From assembly GCF_014529935.1 (NCBI RefSeq), contig NZ_JACVFC010000006.1:62001-126000 (forward strand): a DNA stretch of 64,000 nucleotides. The letters are read 5' to 3'. This document shows, piece after piece, positions 9,823-18,663 of this stretch. The translations under genes and the position numbers were made by a program. The notes under the pieces are model-generated. The model had not been told where the DNA came from. It made no database searches and was given only the letters and a program-made list of their open reading frames with translations. Numbering within the stretch: the stretch's first letter is position 1; each line of letters begins with the position of its first letter. The stretch is from Chitinophaga qingshengii (GTDB taxonomy: Bacteria > Bacteroidota > Bacteroidia > Chitinophagales > Chitinophagaceae).

Positions 9823-10536
9823 ATGCAAAAGTCCGTTATCCACCTCGAAGACATCAGAAAAAGCTATTTTTTAGGTAAAAATGAGCTGCCGGTACTCAAG
9901 GGGGTATCCCTGGACATCTATAAAAATGAGTACGTGGCGTTGATGGGCCCTTCCGGCTCCGGCAAATCCACCCTCATGAATATCCTGGGCTGCCTGGACT
10001 CCCCCACCAGCGGCAAATACATCCTCAGCGGCCATGACGTGAGCAAAATGGAAGATAATGACCTCGCCGTCGTTCGCGGCAAGGAAATCGGGTTCGTTTT
10101 CCAGCAGTTCAACCTCATGCCCCGCCTCACCGCCCTGGAAAATGTGGCGGTACCCCTCATCTACGCCGGCGTCGGTAAAAAAGAAAGAGAAGAAAAAGCC
10201 CGGATGATGCTCGAAAAGGTGAAACTGGGTGACCGCTATAAACACAAACCCAACGAACTCTCCGGTGGCCAGTGCCAGCGCGTAGCCATTGCCCGCGCCC
10301 TCGTTAACGACCCGGCCCTTATCCTCGCCGATGAGCCCACCGGTAACCTCGATACCAAAACATCTGTCGAAATCATGGAAATATTCGGTGCTATCCATGC
10401 TTCCGGTAATACTGTGGTGTTGGTTACACACGAGGAAGATATCGCCGATCACGCCAGAAGAGTCATCCGCCTGAGAGACGGCGTCATCGAGTCTGACAGG
10501 ATCAACGAGAAAAAAGAAGCCCTGCTCAAATCATGA
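9823..10536 (+). CDS. ABC transporter ATP-binding protein, LolD/MacB type
   Basis: 237 residues with all ABC ATPase motifs: Walker A GPSGSGKS (residues 42-49), Q-loop VFQQFN, signature LSGGQCQR, Walker B ALILADEPTGNLD and the H-loop VTHEED. The DEPTGNLD and GNTVVLVTHE stretch place it in the LolD/MacB/FtsE group, which drives extrusion of lipoproteins or peptides rather than import. No permease is adjacent; a LolE-like permease is encoded at 26278-27513 and could be its partner, though this is only inference. Spacing to gatC is 4 bp and to the next gene 33 bp. Confidence 0.93.
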   Translation: MQKSVIHLEDIRKSYFLGKNELPVLKGVSLDIYKNEYVALMGPSGSGKSTLMNILGCLDSPTSGKYILSGHDVSKMEDNDLAVVRGKEIGFVFQQFNLMPRLTALENVAVPLIYAGVGKKEREEKARMMLEKVKLGDRYKHKPNELSGGQCQRVAIARALVNDPALILADEPTGNLDTKTSVEIMEIFGAIHASGNTVVLVTHEEDIADHARRVIRLRDGVIESDRINEKKEALLKS

Positions 10537-10569
10537 CGGCCATGTAATTCGTATTTTGCAGAAAAAAAC

Positions 10570-11130
10570 ATGGCCCTTAAGATATACACCAAAACAGGCG
10601 ATAAAGGCAAAACATCCCTGATCGGCGGTACCAAAGTACCCAAAAGCGACCTCCGCATAGATGCCTACGGCACCGTCGATGAACTCAACTCCTACATCGG
10701 ACTGGTGAACGATTACATGGCAGACCCGGATACCAAAGCCCTGCTGAAGGAAATACAGGACCGCCTGTTTACCATCGGCGCCGCACTGGCCTGTGATCCC
10801 GACAAGGAAACCAAATTGCTGATACCCGACCTCCATGAAGCAGATATACAGCTGCTGGAAACCAGCATCGACAAAATGAATGAGGAACTGCCTCCCATGA
10901 AGTTTTTTGTGCTTCCCGGCGGTCATGTAGCCGTATCTACCTGCCACATCGCCCGCTGCGTATGCCGCCGCACGGAAAGACTCTGCGTAGGCATGCAGGA
11001 ACATGGTATGTTCGTGGAACCGCTCGTACTTAAATATATCAACCGCCTGAGCGACTACCTCTTCGTATTGGGCCGCTGGACCGGCCACAAGCTGGGCGTG
11101 GAAGAAATCCCCTGGAAACCAAGGGTATAG
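10570..11130 (+). CDS. Cob(I)alamin adenosyltransferase, PduO type
   Basis: 186 residues. The N-terminal ATP-binding loop YTKTGDKGKTSLIGG and the C-terminal RCVCRRTERL, YINRLSDYLFVLGR are the conserved blocks of PduO-type ATP:corrinoid adenosyltransferases. The enzyme transfers the adenosyl group of ATP to reduced cobalamin to form coenzyme B12. No B12 synthesis gene is close; a B12-dependent enzyme must be elsewhere. It sits between an ABC ATPase and riboflavin synthase, both on the same strand with gaps of 33 and 21 bp. Confidence 0.93.
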   Translation: MALKIYTKTGDKGKTSLIGGTKVPKSDLRIDAYGTVDELNSYIGLVNDYMADPDTKALLKEIQDRLFTIGAALACDPDKETKLLIPDLHEADIQLLETSIDKMNEELPPMKFFVLPGGHVAVSTCHIARCVCRRTERLCVGMQEHGMFVEPLVLKYINRLSDYLFVLGRWTGHKLGVEEIPWKPRV

Positions 11131-11151
11131 TTTTTTTCTTAAATTCGCTAC

Positions 11152-11739
11152 ATGTTTACAGGAATCATTGAAACAACAGGAGAAGTTATATCCACCCGCA
11201 AAGACGCCGGTAATCTTATTATCAATATCAAATCGTCTATTGCCGGTGAACTGAAAGTAGATCAAAGTGTTTCTCATAACGGTGTATGCCTTACCGTTAC
11301 CAACGTACAGGGCGATGTCTACGAAACCGTAGCCGTGGCCGAAACATTGCAGAAAACAAACCTGTCGCTGCTCATACCAGGCGCTAAGGTTAACCTGGAA
11401 AGAGCCATGGTGTTCAACGGCCGTATCGACGGACACCTGGTGCAAGGTCACGTAGATGGCACCGGTACCTGCGTTGCCCGCGAAGACCAGAACGGCAGCT
11501 GGTTATACCGCTTCAGCTATCCCACCGCCAACGCAGGCCTGATCGTGGAAAAAGGAAGCATCTGCATGAATGGTATCAGCCTCACCGTATTCGATATCAC
11601 CGATAAAGAATTTTCAGTCGCGATCATACCATATACGTTTTCTTTTACCAACGTACAGTTCATGCATCCGGGACACCTCGTCAACCTGGAGTTTGACATT
11701 CTCGGGAAATACGTAGCCAGACAAATGTCGGTACGATAA
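11152..11739 (+). CDS. ribE: Riboflavin synthase, alpha subunit
   Basis: 195 residues made of two tandem lumazine-binding barrels. The first begins MFTGIIETTGEV with SHNGVCLTVT, the second carries CMNGISLTVFDI. The enzyme dismutates two 6,7-dimethyl-8-ribityllumazine molecules to riboflavin, the last step of vitamin B2 synthesis. It follows the adenosyltransferase gene by 21 bp. Just upstream, TAAATTCG (11140-11147) is one base off the -7 consensus and only 4 nt before the ATG, so a leaderless internal promoter is possible but weak. Confidence 0.95.
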   Translation: MFTGIIETTGEVISTRKDAGNLIINIKSSIAGELKVDQSVSHNGVCLTVTNVQGDVYETVAVAETLQKTNLSLLIPGAKVNLERAMVFNGRIDGHLVQGHVDGTGTCVAREDQNGSWLYRFSYPTANAGLIVEKGSICMNGISLTVFDITDKEFSVAIIPYTFSFTNVQFMHPGHLVNLEFDILGKYVARQMSVR

Positions 11740-11751
11740 AACAACCGGACT

Positions 11752-12435
11752 TTGAAAAAACACCTGCTACTGTCTATATCATTGTTGCTTTCCCTGCTGG
11801 CACATGCCCAGCAGGCGAAAGTGACACGTATCAACGCCTGGTACGACAGCACCGCCGTAGCGGAGCTGTATGACCGCGTTCCCATTGGCGTGGAACTGGT
11901 ATACAACGACAATAGCACCCGTCAAACAACCGGGCTGCTGCGGGGCAATATCCGCTGGAATAAAATACAGGTCAGCACTTCCAATGGCAATATTCAAAAT
12001 GGGATACTCTCTTTCAACCGGCAGCAACTGGCGAAAGATCATTATCATATAACCATTACCGTTAGTGGAGAAAGTACAGAGCCACTATCCGCCACAATTA
12101 CCTTACCCCGACTGGTAGGCTTGCGTTTTAATCACTATGCGGACAGCATCAAACGCAACATTCGCTATTACATGAACGTAGAAGGGAAATTCAGCAGCGG
12201 CCGCGTGCTGCCGCTGGATACCGTGCAGCTTCGTTTCCGGACTTCCACCGGCACGGTTATCGGACAGGATGTATTGGTAGAGCAAAATGACTCCGCAAAG
12301 GCAGTCATCATAGAGGCATGGTACAAACCTAACCCGGAACTGTATATCCGCTCGGAAGTACCGGTTAAAATAATGCCCGACCCGGAACTGCCGCCCCCAC
12401 CGGGACAACCCAGGCCCCGGGGCCGGCGCCACTAA
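11752..12435 (+). CDS. Secreted protein of unknown function
   Basis: 227 residues from a TTG start (KKHLLLSISLLLSLLAHAQQ), chosen because it opens a clean signal peptide and lies 12 bp after ribE. The mature part is beta-rich (VELVYNDNSTRQTTGLLRGN) and ends in a proline/arginine tail (PPPPGQPRPRGRRH). I recognise no domain. It ends 2 bp before the convergent DUF58 gene. The placement after ribE suggests co-transcription only, not function. Confidence 0.65.
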   Translation: MKKHLLLSISLLLSLLAHAQQAKVTRINAWYDSTAVAELYDRVPIGVELVYNDNSTRQTTGLLRGNIRWNKIQVSTSNGNIQNGILSFNRQQLAKDHYHITITVSGESTEPLSATITLPRLVGLRFNHYADSIKRNIRYYMNVEGKFSSGRVLPLDTVQLRFRTSTGTVIGQDVLVEQNDSAKAVIIEAWYKPNPELYIRSEVPVKIMPDPELPPPPGQPRPRGRRH

Positions 12436-12437
12436 GA

Positions 12438-13790
12438 CTAAATCAGTGTTCGCGCTTTCAACTCCAGGTATTTGTTGACAACATTCAACGTCAGTTGCTC
12501 CGGTGTACTCAGCAACGACATAATACCATATTTAGCCAGCTCCTTCACGATCAGCTTTTTATCATAAGCAAACTTCTGCGCGATGGTTTGCTTATAGATC
12601 TCCTCCACATCAGTCGCTTCCATCTCCGTCATTTTCTTCAGCTCCGTATTCTCAAAAAATACGACCAATACCAGGTGATATTTCGCCAGCCGCCGCATAA
12701 AAGGTAACTGCCGCTGCAAACTGGACATCGATTCAAAATTGGTAAACAACATCAGCAGCGAACGCTGGGATAACGCGCTGCGCAACTGTACACTCAACGC
12801 CTCAAAATCACTTTCTTTCCACTGTGTTTCCTGCGCATACAACGATTCCAGTATCTTATTGAGTTGCACTTTTTTATTGCTGGCAGCCAATACTTCCACC
12901 GTGCTTTCATTAAACGCCACCAGGCCGGCTTTATCGCCCTTGCTCAACGCAACATTACTAAACACCAGGGAAGCATTGATAGCATAATCCAATAAGGTCA
13001 ACCCTTCAAAAGGCATTTTCATGGTACGTCCCTTATCAATCACACAATACACCTGCTGTGATTTTTCCTCCACGAAGTTATTGACCATCAGGTCACCGGA
13101 ACGGGCCGTTGCTTTCCAGTTAAGCATCCGCACATCATCTCCCTTGCTATAAGGTTTAATGTGATCAAACTCCATACTATGACCAATTACCCGGCGTTTA
13201 TGTACCCCAATATCGTTGAGCCGGTTCATATACGAATACAGGGAAAAATGCCGCAGCTGCTGAAAGCTGGGATACACCTGTATAGATTGCTCCGTATTAA
13301 AAACAAAACGACGGTTCACAATACCCAACGCACTTTGCACAAATACATTCGTATAACCGAACCCGTATACACCTCTTTCCACCGGCCGCAACTGGTAACG
13401 GAACGTGTACGTTTCTCCGGCTCCCACCTTCGCCTTCAGGGAGAAATCGCGGTCCTGGAACTGGAACGGCAATTCATCTATCAGCGTTATAAACACCGGA
13501 AAAGGGTAACGGTTATGACAGGTTACCACCACTTCATTATCGTCTCCATTACTAAAACGCGGACTGGCAGTACGCGCCGCTTCCAGGATATTCGCCGGCC
13601 GCAATACCAGCAATATCATATCGAGTGCTACCAGTACCAGCAGCACGCCGAAAGTCATAAGCGCAATATTGTACAGCACCGGCACAAAAAAGGCAATGAT
13701 AAACAACAGTATGTTGATACCTAGTCCCAGGTACAGGCGATTGCTGAAGAACAGCTGCTGATACAAATTTTTTTTAACGATTGAAGCCAT
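12438..13790 (-). CDS. DUF58 domain protein of the MoxR locus
   Basis: 450 residues. Two N-terminal membrane helices (NILLFIIAFFVPVL, LVLVALDMILLVL) are followed by a beta-rich region and the DUF58 core with MEFDHIKPYSKGDDVRMLNW, then a von Willebrand-A-like fold (VYCVIDKGRTM). DUF58 proteins are regularly encoded beside MoxR ATPases, which are thought to remodel or activate their metal-binding A domain. It is the last gene of a compact minus-strand operon, 11 bp after the MoxR gene. Confidence 0.92.
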   Translation of the reverse strand: MASIVKKNLYQQLFFSNRLYLGLGINILLFIIAFFVPVLYNIALMTFGVLLVLVALDMILLVLRPANILEAARTASPRFSNGDDNEVVVTCHNRYPFPVFITLIDELPFQFQDRDFSLKAKVGAGETYTFRYQLRPVERGVYGFGYTNVFVQSALGIVNRRFVFNTEQSIQVYPSFQQLRHFSLYSYMNRLNDIGVHKRRVIGHSMEFDHIKPYSKGDDVRMLNWKATARSGDLMVNNFVEEKSQQVYCVIDKGRTMKMPFEGLTLLDYAINASLVFSNVALSKGDKAGLVAFNESTVEVLAASNKKVQLNKILESLYAQETQWKESDFEALSVQLRSALSQRSLLMLFTNFESMSSLQRQLPFMRRLAKYHLVLVVFFENTELKKMTEMEATDVEEIYKQTIAQKFAYDKKLIVKELAKYGIMSLLSTPEQLTLNVVNKYLELKARTLI

Positions 13791-13801
13791 ATTTCATCTG
13801 C

Positions 13802-14782
13802 TTATCTGGGAACCTCTATCATCTTGAGAATCTGGGCGATCACATCGTCGGTACGGATACCTTCCATTTCTTTCTCCGGTGTGAGCATAATACGATGACG
13901 CAGCACATGCGGGAGCATTTCCACAATATCATCCGGCACTACAAAATCACGGTTACGCATAGCCGCCATTGCTTTGGCGCAGTTCATCACGGCAATGGAT
14001 GCACGTGGTGAAGCACCCAGGTACAACGAGGCATTGACACGGGTTTCCTGGATGATGGAGGCAATATAATGCAACAGTTTTTCTTCTATTCTTACCTGGC
14101 GTACCAGGTTCTGAAATTCGATGATCTGCGTAGCGGTAACTACCCTGGATATAACGGCAGACATATCTGTAGCGCCGTTCAACCGTTGTACGTTTTGCAG
14201 TACGGCTACCTCCTCTTTCAGGTCGGGGTATTTCACTTCTATTTTAAAGAGGAAGCGGTCCAGCTGTGCTTCGGGCAGCCGGTAAGTTCCTTCCTGTTCT
14301 ATCGGGTTCTGGGTAGCGATCACCATAAACGGACGGTCCAGCTGATAGGTAGTACCGTCGTTGGTGATTTGTCTTTCTTCCATCACCTCAAAAAGCGCCG
14401 ACTGTGTTTTGGCCGGGGCACGGTTGATTTCATCTATCAGCACCAGGTTGCTGAAGATAGGTCCTTTTTTGTATTCAAATTCGCGTGTTTGCGGATTAAA
14501 TACAGCCGTGCCCAGTACATCTGCGGGCATCAGATCGGGGGTAAACTGTATCCTGGAGAAATCAGCGTCGATACACTGTGCCAGTAATTTGGCGGTCAGT
14601 GTTTTGGCCACGCCCGGCACCCCTTCAATCAGTACATGCCCCTGTGTGAGCAGGCCTGCTATCAGCAGATCTACCATCTGGTGCTGTCCCACAATTACTT
14701 GACCAATCTGTGCTCTGATAGCTTCCACGCCTTCATGCAGGGTGGTAAAATCAGTCCTGGGTTGAAAGGTATTGATGTCCAT
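13802..14782 (-). CDS. MoxR-family AAA+ ATPase
   Basis: 326 residues. Walker A GVPGVAKT (residues 54-61), Walker B LVLIDEINRAP, sensor 1 VIATQNPIEQEGTYRLPEAQ and sensor 2 region GASPRASIAV all fit MoxR. MoxR ATPases act as chaperones for VWA-type partners; the DUF58 product downstream is the likely client. Its start codon overlaps the stop of the DUF4350 gene by one base, so translation is probably coupled. Confidence 0.96.
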   Translation of the reverse strand: MDINTFQPRTDFTTLHEGVEAIRAQIGQVIVGQHQMVDLLIAGLLTQGHVLIEGVPGVAKTLTAKLLAQCIDADFSRIQFTPDLMPADVLGTAVFNPQTREFEYKKGPIFSNLVLIDEINRAPAKTQSALFEVMEERQITNDGTTYQLDRPFMVIATQNPIEQEGTYRLPEAQLDRFLFKIEVKYPDLKEEVAVLQNVQRLNGATDMSAVISRVVTATQIIEFQNLVRQVRIEEKLLHYIASIIQETRVNASLYLGASPRASIAVMNCAKAMAAMRNRDFVVPDDIVEMLPHVLRHRIMLTPEKEMEGIRTDDVIAQILKMIEVPR

Positions 14783-16011
14783 TATTTCGTATTTAAATAA
14801 AAATGTTGAATGCGTTGGTAAAAATGTTGCAATTGTTCATCGCTCACCTGTTCTGCCAGCTGTATCCGATGGATGGTGTCAGTCAGCTCGCGGACTTCAC
14901 TCTCCGGCATAGCTGACTTTTTGGATAACGTTTCTACAAATTGTGTGTTAAGATGATTCGTATTCAGGTAATAACGGTTACGGATATACTCTAACAGGTG
15001 CAGTGTCATTTTATGCGCCAGGTTATAGTTGTTATGCTGTTGATAATACAACTGCCCGATGGCATCTACAAATTCCAGGGAATTGTTGACCAGTGCCGGT
15101 TTATCAGGGATAATACGTTGCCTTCTTTTCCCTTCAAAAACCACATACAACAATAGCAGTAAAACCGCCAGCCACAACGCCCAGCGCATAGCAGGATAAC
15201 GCATCAGCACCTGCCATTCGCTGAAGTCGCCGGACTGCGCACTGCTCTGGTGACTGTAAAAATCATCCCAGTATACATTACTGGCATCATCCGGCATATA
15301 GGACAGTTGTGTTTCCAGCGCTGCGATGTTCTGTTTTTCCAGCAGAAAATAGTTCGTGAAAGTGTAAGGGTTCAGCGATATAAAAAAACAACCACGTCCG
15401 TGAAGTATGCGGATAAAATTCGGCTTTTCCTTGTAGTTATTTCCCAGCACCGTTGTATAGGCGGTGTCTATACGGGAGAAGTAGCTGCCGGCAATCATCC
15501 CGCTGTAGTTGTAAGCGGTGTCCAGTGGTACCAGCGGATCGATGTAACGTTGTACCTTGGTAGGTTCGCCTGGTTGATAATCGCTGCCTTCCACTACTTT
15601 GAAACGCAGTTGCTTAGCCAGCAACGGGTCCATTTTGTTAACAGCCAGGAACAGGTAGTTACCGCGGCGTACACATTCCATCATCGCCTCCACATCCTTT
15701 TCGGTAGTAAACAGTTCATTCGCTAACAGGATGTAGTTATTGCCGGGGAATCGCAGTTCTGATTCCTTTTCAAAAGTGGCGTTAAATGGTTTGGTCACCA
15801 CCTGTACAGCATGACTGGCAAACAGTTCCGGCAATGTTTTGAAAGCCACATAGGCGCCACCAGCCTTTTTATCCTGGTTGGAAAAAGATGAGTTTTCCAT
15901 TTTGGTGGACAACCTTTCTGTATTCAGATCGCCCATTTTGCTGACAGCTGACAGCATAACAAGGACAAATAATACGATGCCGATGATGATATAGGTGGTC
16001 CTTTTTTTCAC
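14782..16011 (-). CDS. DUF4350 domain membrane protein
   Basis: 409 residues. A membrane helix at the N-terminus (TYIIIGIVLFVLVMLSAV) and another around residue 280 (ALWLAVLLLLLYVVFEG) enclose a soluble region resembling the GATase-like DUF4350 domain (YVAFKTLPELFASHAV, NYLFLAVNKMDPLLAKQ). The C-terminal 100 residues are helical and cytoplasmic. The gene overlaps its upstream neighbour by 4 bp and the MoxR gene by 1 bp. Function unknown; the fixed gene order suggests an envelope complex with MoxR and DUF58. Confidence 0.85.
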   Translation of the reverse strand: MKKRTTYIIIGIVLFVLVMLSAVSKMGDLNTERLSTKMENSSFSNQDKKAGGAYVAFKTLPELFASHAVQVVTKPFNATFEKESELRFPGNNYILLANELFTTEKDVEAMMECVRRGNYLFLAVNKMDPLLAKQLRFKVVEGSDYQPGEPTKVQRYIDPLVPLDTAYNYSGMIAGSYFSRIDTAYTTVLGNNYKEKPNFIRILHGRGCFFISLNPYTFTNYFLLEKQNIAALETQLSYMPDDASNVYWDDFYSHQSSAQSGDFSEWQVLMRYPAMRWALWLAVLLLLLYVVFEGKRRQRIIPDKPALVNNSLEFVDAIGQLYYQQHNNYNLAHKMTLHLLEYIRNRYYLNTNHLNTQFVETLSKKSAMPESEVRELTDTIHRIQLAEQVSDEQLQHFYQRIQHFYLNTK

Positions 16012-16742
16012 GAAACTTTGCCTAATTGGTTATTAAAATCCCTGAACTGCCGGTCCATGGCCTTGAAACTGTCTTCGCTGATATCAAATCCACCATACCA
16101 GATATATTCATACTCCAGGGTAAGGGTGGAAAATGTTTTATAGTAAGGCGTGCTCCGCATACTACGCAGGTAATCGTTGTTGGTTTTCTCCCGGCCGGGC
16201 GTAATCAGTTGATGGCTGGCTAACTGAAACAGCGTATAGAGGTACCACCAGCGGATAGCCTGCCTGATGTCGCCGGCAATAACCGCCGCACGGATTTTCG
16301 CTTCGTATTCTTTCGCACTGTGCAGCTCTTCTTCCTGTATTTCTTCCAGGCCATCTATCAGTTTTGGTTTTCGGAAGATGTTAATGCCGTTTTGTTGCAT
16401 GTAACGATACAACAGGTAGCCTATACCTGCTACCAGCATAATAACCACGATTTTGGCGAGCCCGCCGAGGTGCGAAAACAACCAGTTTAAAAACCGGTAA
16501 AAACCATCTCTATGGGATGCCGTTTCTCTTTTCTCCGCTTCGTCGCGGTATTGCATGCTTTTATCTGCCTTTAGGGTAGTGATTATATGGTCTGGTACCT
16601 TACGTTTGTCGAATGCCGGCAGCTCTACTTCCTCGCCATATTCGTCGGTCATGACGGTTTGCGCGAAACCCGGCAGTGGCATACACAACAGGCATAACAG
16701 CAGCAAACGTTGGCCATATTTTCTGCAAATCCTTTTCATCAT
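16008..16742 (-). CDS. DUF4129 domain membrane protein
   Basis: 244 residues. A signal peptide (LLLLCLLCMPLPGFAQ) comes first, then a membrane helix around residue 95-115 (IVVIMLVAGIGYLLYRY), then the DUF4129 region with AAVIAGDIRQAIRWWYLYTL and YEYIWYGGFDIS. DUF4129 is often found at the C-terminus of transglutaminase-like membrane proteins; here it stands alone. The start has two adjacent ATGs. It lies 1 bp after the SpoIIM-like gene and overlaps the DUF4350 gene by 4 bp. Confidence 0.85.
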   Translation of the reverse strand: MMKRICRKYGQRLLLLCLLCMPLPGFAQTVMTDEYGEEVELPAFDKRKVPDHIITTLKADKSMQYRDEAEKRETASHRDGFYRFLNWLFSHLGGLAKIVVIMLVAGIGYLLYRYMQQNGINIFRKPKLIDGLEEIQEEELHSAKEYEAKIRAAVIAGDIRQAIRWWYLYTLFQLASHQLITPGREKTNNDYLRSMRSTPYYKTFSTLTLEYEYIWYGGFDISEDSFKAMDRQFRDFNNQLGKVS

Positions 16743-16743
16743 A

Positions 16744-17739
16744 TTACTGCTTTGAAGGGGTACGGGGGATCAACACTTTACCGGTTTCGCTTAAACGATA
16801 TCCTTTGCGGTGCAGGCGGATAGGATATACTACGAAATAACCTATCATAAACGCCAGTGAGCTACCCAGTATCAAAAGGCTCAGCCACAAGGGCATAGCG
16901 GTGTAGCGGGTTACAAATCCTTCCAGGAAGGCCGCTACCAGAAAAATGGGGATCAATGTCACCATGATTTTAACCCCGTCTTTTGCACCTTTACGCAGGG
17001 AGTCCAGGCGTTTGCGCGTTCCCGGGAACAAGATGCTTTTCCCCAGTATGATCCCGGCGCAGCCGGAAATAACAATGCTGGAGATCTCCAGGGTACCGTG
17101 TATCCATATCACCAGTATAGATTTAAAACCTAAACCGTGAGAGAAAAAAATATACTGGAATACGCCCAGCATAATACCGTTGTGCAGCAGTAGATACAGG
17201 GAACCAATACCCAGGAAAATACCACTTACAAAACAAGTCAGCGCCACCCGGATGTTATTATAGGCGATCTGTAAAAACATCAGTAGCGGATTGCCTTGTT
17301 TATATACGCCAAAGGGATCGTTATTCGCAATATTTCTCTCCGTCATATTCACATATTCATCTCCCAAAAAACCTCTCACAAAAGTTTGATCATGGGCCGA
17401 TGAAAAAGCGCCGATAATGCAGAACAGCAGGAAAAAACATAGTGTAAACAGCAACAGGCGGTGGTATTGCCGGAACAGTAACGGCAATTCGTACCGGAAG
17501 AACAGCTGAAAACGCCCTATCTCTTCTTTGCGGTTCTGATAGATACGCTGATAAATACCGGCAGCCAGGCCATTGATATAACGGGTTACTTTACTAAAGC
17601 TGTAAAATGTTTTAGCATAGGAGAGATCATCCAGCAATGACACAAACCGCTCCGCCGTTTCATCGGGATCGTCGGTTGGCTCCTCCTGGATTTGTTTCCA
17701 GCGGGGCAAATTTTTCTTGATAAACAACGATTCTCTCAT
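16744..17739 (-). CDS. SpoIIM-like (stage II sporulation protein M family) membrane protein
   Basis: 331 residues with a soluble N-terminus of about 105 residues and five or more membrane helices (LLLFTLCFFLLFCIIGAF, VALTCFVSGIFLGIGSLYLL, ILVIWIHGTLEISSIVISG). The HGxxE-type motif in IHGTLEIS is typical of SpoIIM. In spore formers the protein helps engulfment, but the family is widespread in non-sporulating bacteria, and no sporulation genes are seen here. It heads the operon with DUF4129, DUF4350, MoxR and DUF58 and is divergent from the RDD gene. Confidence 0.9.
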   Translation of the reverse strand: MRESLFIKKNLPRWKQIQEEPTDDPDETAERFVSLLDDLSYAKTFYSFSKVTRYINGLAAGIYQRIYQNRKEEIGRFQLFFRYELPLLFRQYHRLLLFTLCFFLLFCIIGAFSSAHDQTFVRGFLGDEYVNMTERNIANNDPFGVYKQGNPLLMFLQIAYNNIRVALTCFVSGIFLGIGSLYLLLHNGIMLGVFQYIFFSHGLGFKSILVIWIHGTLEISSIVISGCAGIILGKSILFPGTRKRLDSLRKGAKDGVKIMVTLIPIFLVAAFLEGFVTRYTAMPLWLSLLILGSSLAFMIGYFVVYPIRLHRKGYRLSETGKVLIPRTPSKQ

Positions 17740-17801
17740 AGTGAGTCTAATTCCCTTTTAAATCCGGATATCTACCTACAGTTTTAGGGGGGAGTATCGG
17801 G

Positions 17802-17809
17802 CAAACATA
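17802..17809 (-). promoter_or_regulatory. Candidate -7 box for the SpoIIM/MoxR operon
   Basis: Minus-strand TATGTTTG matches TAnnTTTG, 62 nt upstream of the SpoIIM ATG. A good -33 element at the right distance is not visible. It lies back to back with the RDD promoter, whose -33 box begins 8 bp away. Confidence 0.4.
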
Positions 17810-17816
17810 CTAATCG

Positions 17817-17848
17817 TTTAACAATATATAAACTAATATGTAAATTTG
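17817..17848 (+). promoter_or_regulatory. Promoter of the RDD gene abutting its start codon
   Basis: TTTA (17817-17820), 20-nt spacer, TAAATTTG (17841-17848): a near-consensus Bacteroidota promoter. The ATG is only 3 nt further on, so the transcript would start at or next to the A of the ATG. Confidence 0.55.
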
Positions 17849-17851
17849 AGT

Positions 17852-18595
17852 ATGAGCAACATAAAAATACCAACTTCCTTTAACATAGACCTTGAATTTG
17901 AGACAGAAGATGTGCTAAGACGTTTTCTGGCCTGGGTGATTGATTTTCTGATCAGGGCAGCCTACTGTGTGATGGTGCTGATAGCTGTTTCCAACCTTCA
18001 CCTGGATAATACGGCTTCCATTATCGTGGTGATGTTGCTGATGGTAATACCGGTCAGCGTATATTTCCTGGTGGCGGAAATAGCGATGGGAGGCCAAACG
18101 CCCGGTAAAAAGTTGCTGCATATGAAAGTGGTGAGTCTTACGGGGAACCAACCCACTGTAAGCCAACACCTGATCCGTTGGTTATTCAGGATGATAGAAT
18201 CGCCTTTGTTGTTTGGGGCTTTCCTGATACCAGTGATTATTCCGATAGTAACGATGTCGCGCAGTCCTTATAGCCAGCGCCTGGGCGACCTGGTAGCCGG
18301 CACCATTGTGATCAGTACCAAACATACCGGCAGTATTGAAGAAACCATTTTCAGGGATATGTCGCTCTCCGACTACCAGCCGCAGTTTCCCCAGATTATG
18401 CGTTTATCTGACAGGGATATGAACAAGGTGAAAGAGCTGCTGGACAAAGCACTGAAAGCCGGCGATGAAGTGCTGGCCGCCAAAGTGGCCCATCGTATCA
18501 AAGAAGTGTTACACATAGAATCCGGGTTGCCCAATACGCATTTCCTGGAAACCGTGTTGAACGACTACAACTATTACACAACAAAAGATAACTAA
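17852..18595 (+). CDS. RDD family membrane protein
   Basis: 247 residues from the ATG at 17852. The RDD domain shows in VLRRFLAWVIDFLIRAAY (conserved Arg and Asp), GGQTPGKKLLHMKVV and RLGDLVAGTIVIS, with four membrane helices in the first 150 residues and a soluble helical tail of about 90 residues. RDD proteins are small membrane proteins of mixed roles, some linked to ion transport. The gene is divergent from the SpoIIM/MoxR operon with 112 bp between, an arrangement found in many Bacteroidota, so it is probably part of the same system. Confidence 0.9.
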   Translation: MSNIKIPTSFNIDLEFETEDVLRRFLAWVIDFLIRAAYCVMVLIAVSNLHLDNTASIIVVMLLMVIPVSVYFLVAEIAMGGQTPGKKLLHMKVVSLTGNQPTVSQHLIRWLFRMIESPLLFGAFLIPVIIPIVTMSRSPYSQRLGDLVAGTIVISTKHTGSIEETIFRDMSLSDYQPQFPQIMRLSDRDMNKVKELLDKALKAGDEVLAAKVAHRIKEVLHIESGLPNTHFLETVLNDYNYYTTKDN

Positions 18596-18614
18596 GCAAG
18601 CTCATTTTATACAC

Positions 18615-18652
18615 AAAGGCCGGAACAAAATGCTGTTCCGGCCTTTGTTTTT
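18615..18652 (+). terminator. Rho-independent terminator after the RDD gene
   Basis: A 13-bp perfect stem AAAGGCCGGAACA / TGTTCCGGCCTTT with a 6-nt loop and a GTTTTTAT tail. Confidence 0.88.
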
Positions 18653-18663
18653 ATAGAGATGAT

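Noticed and set aside
16744..17739. Evidence for sporulation from the SpoIIM-like gene
   Set aside because: The family occurs widely in non-sporulating bacteria and the neighbours form the MoxR locus; no other sporulation genes are present.
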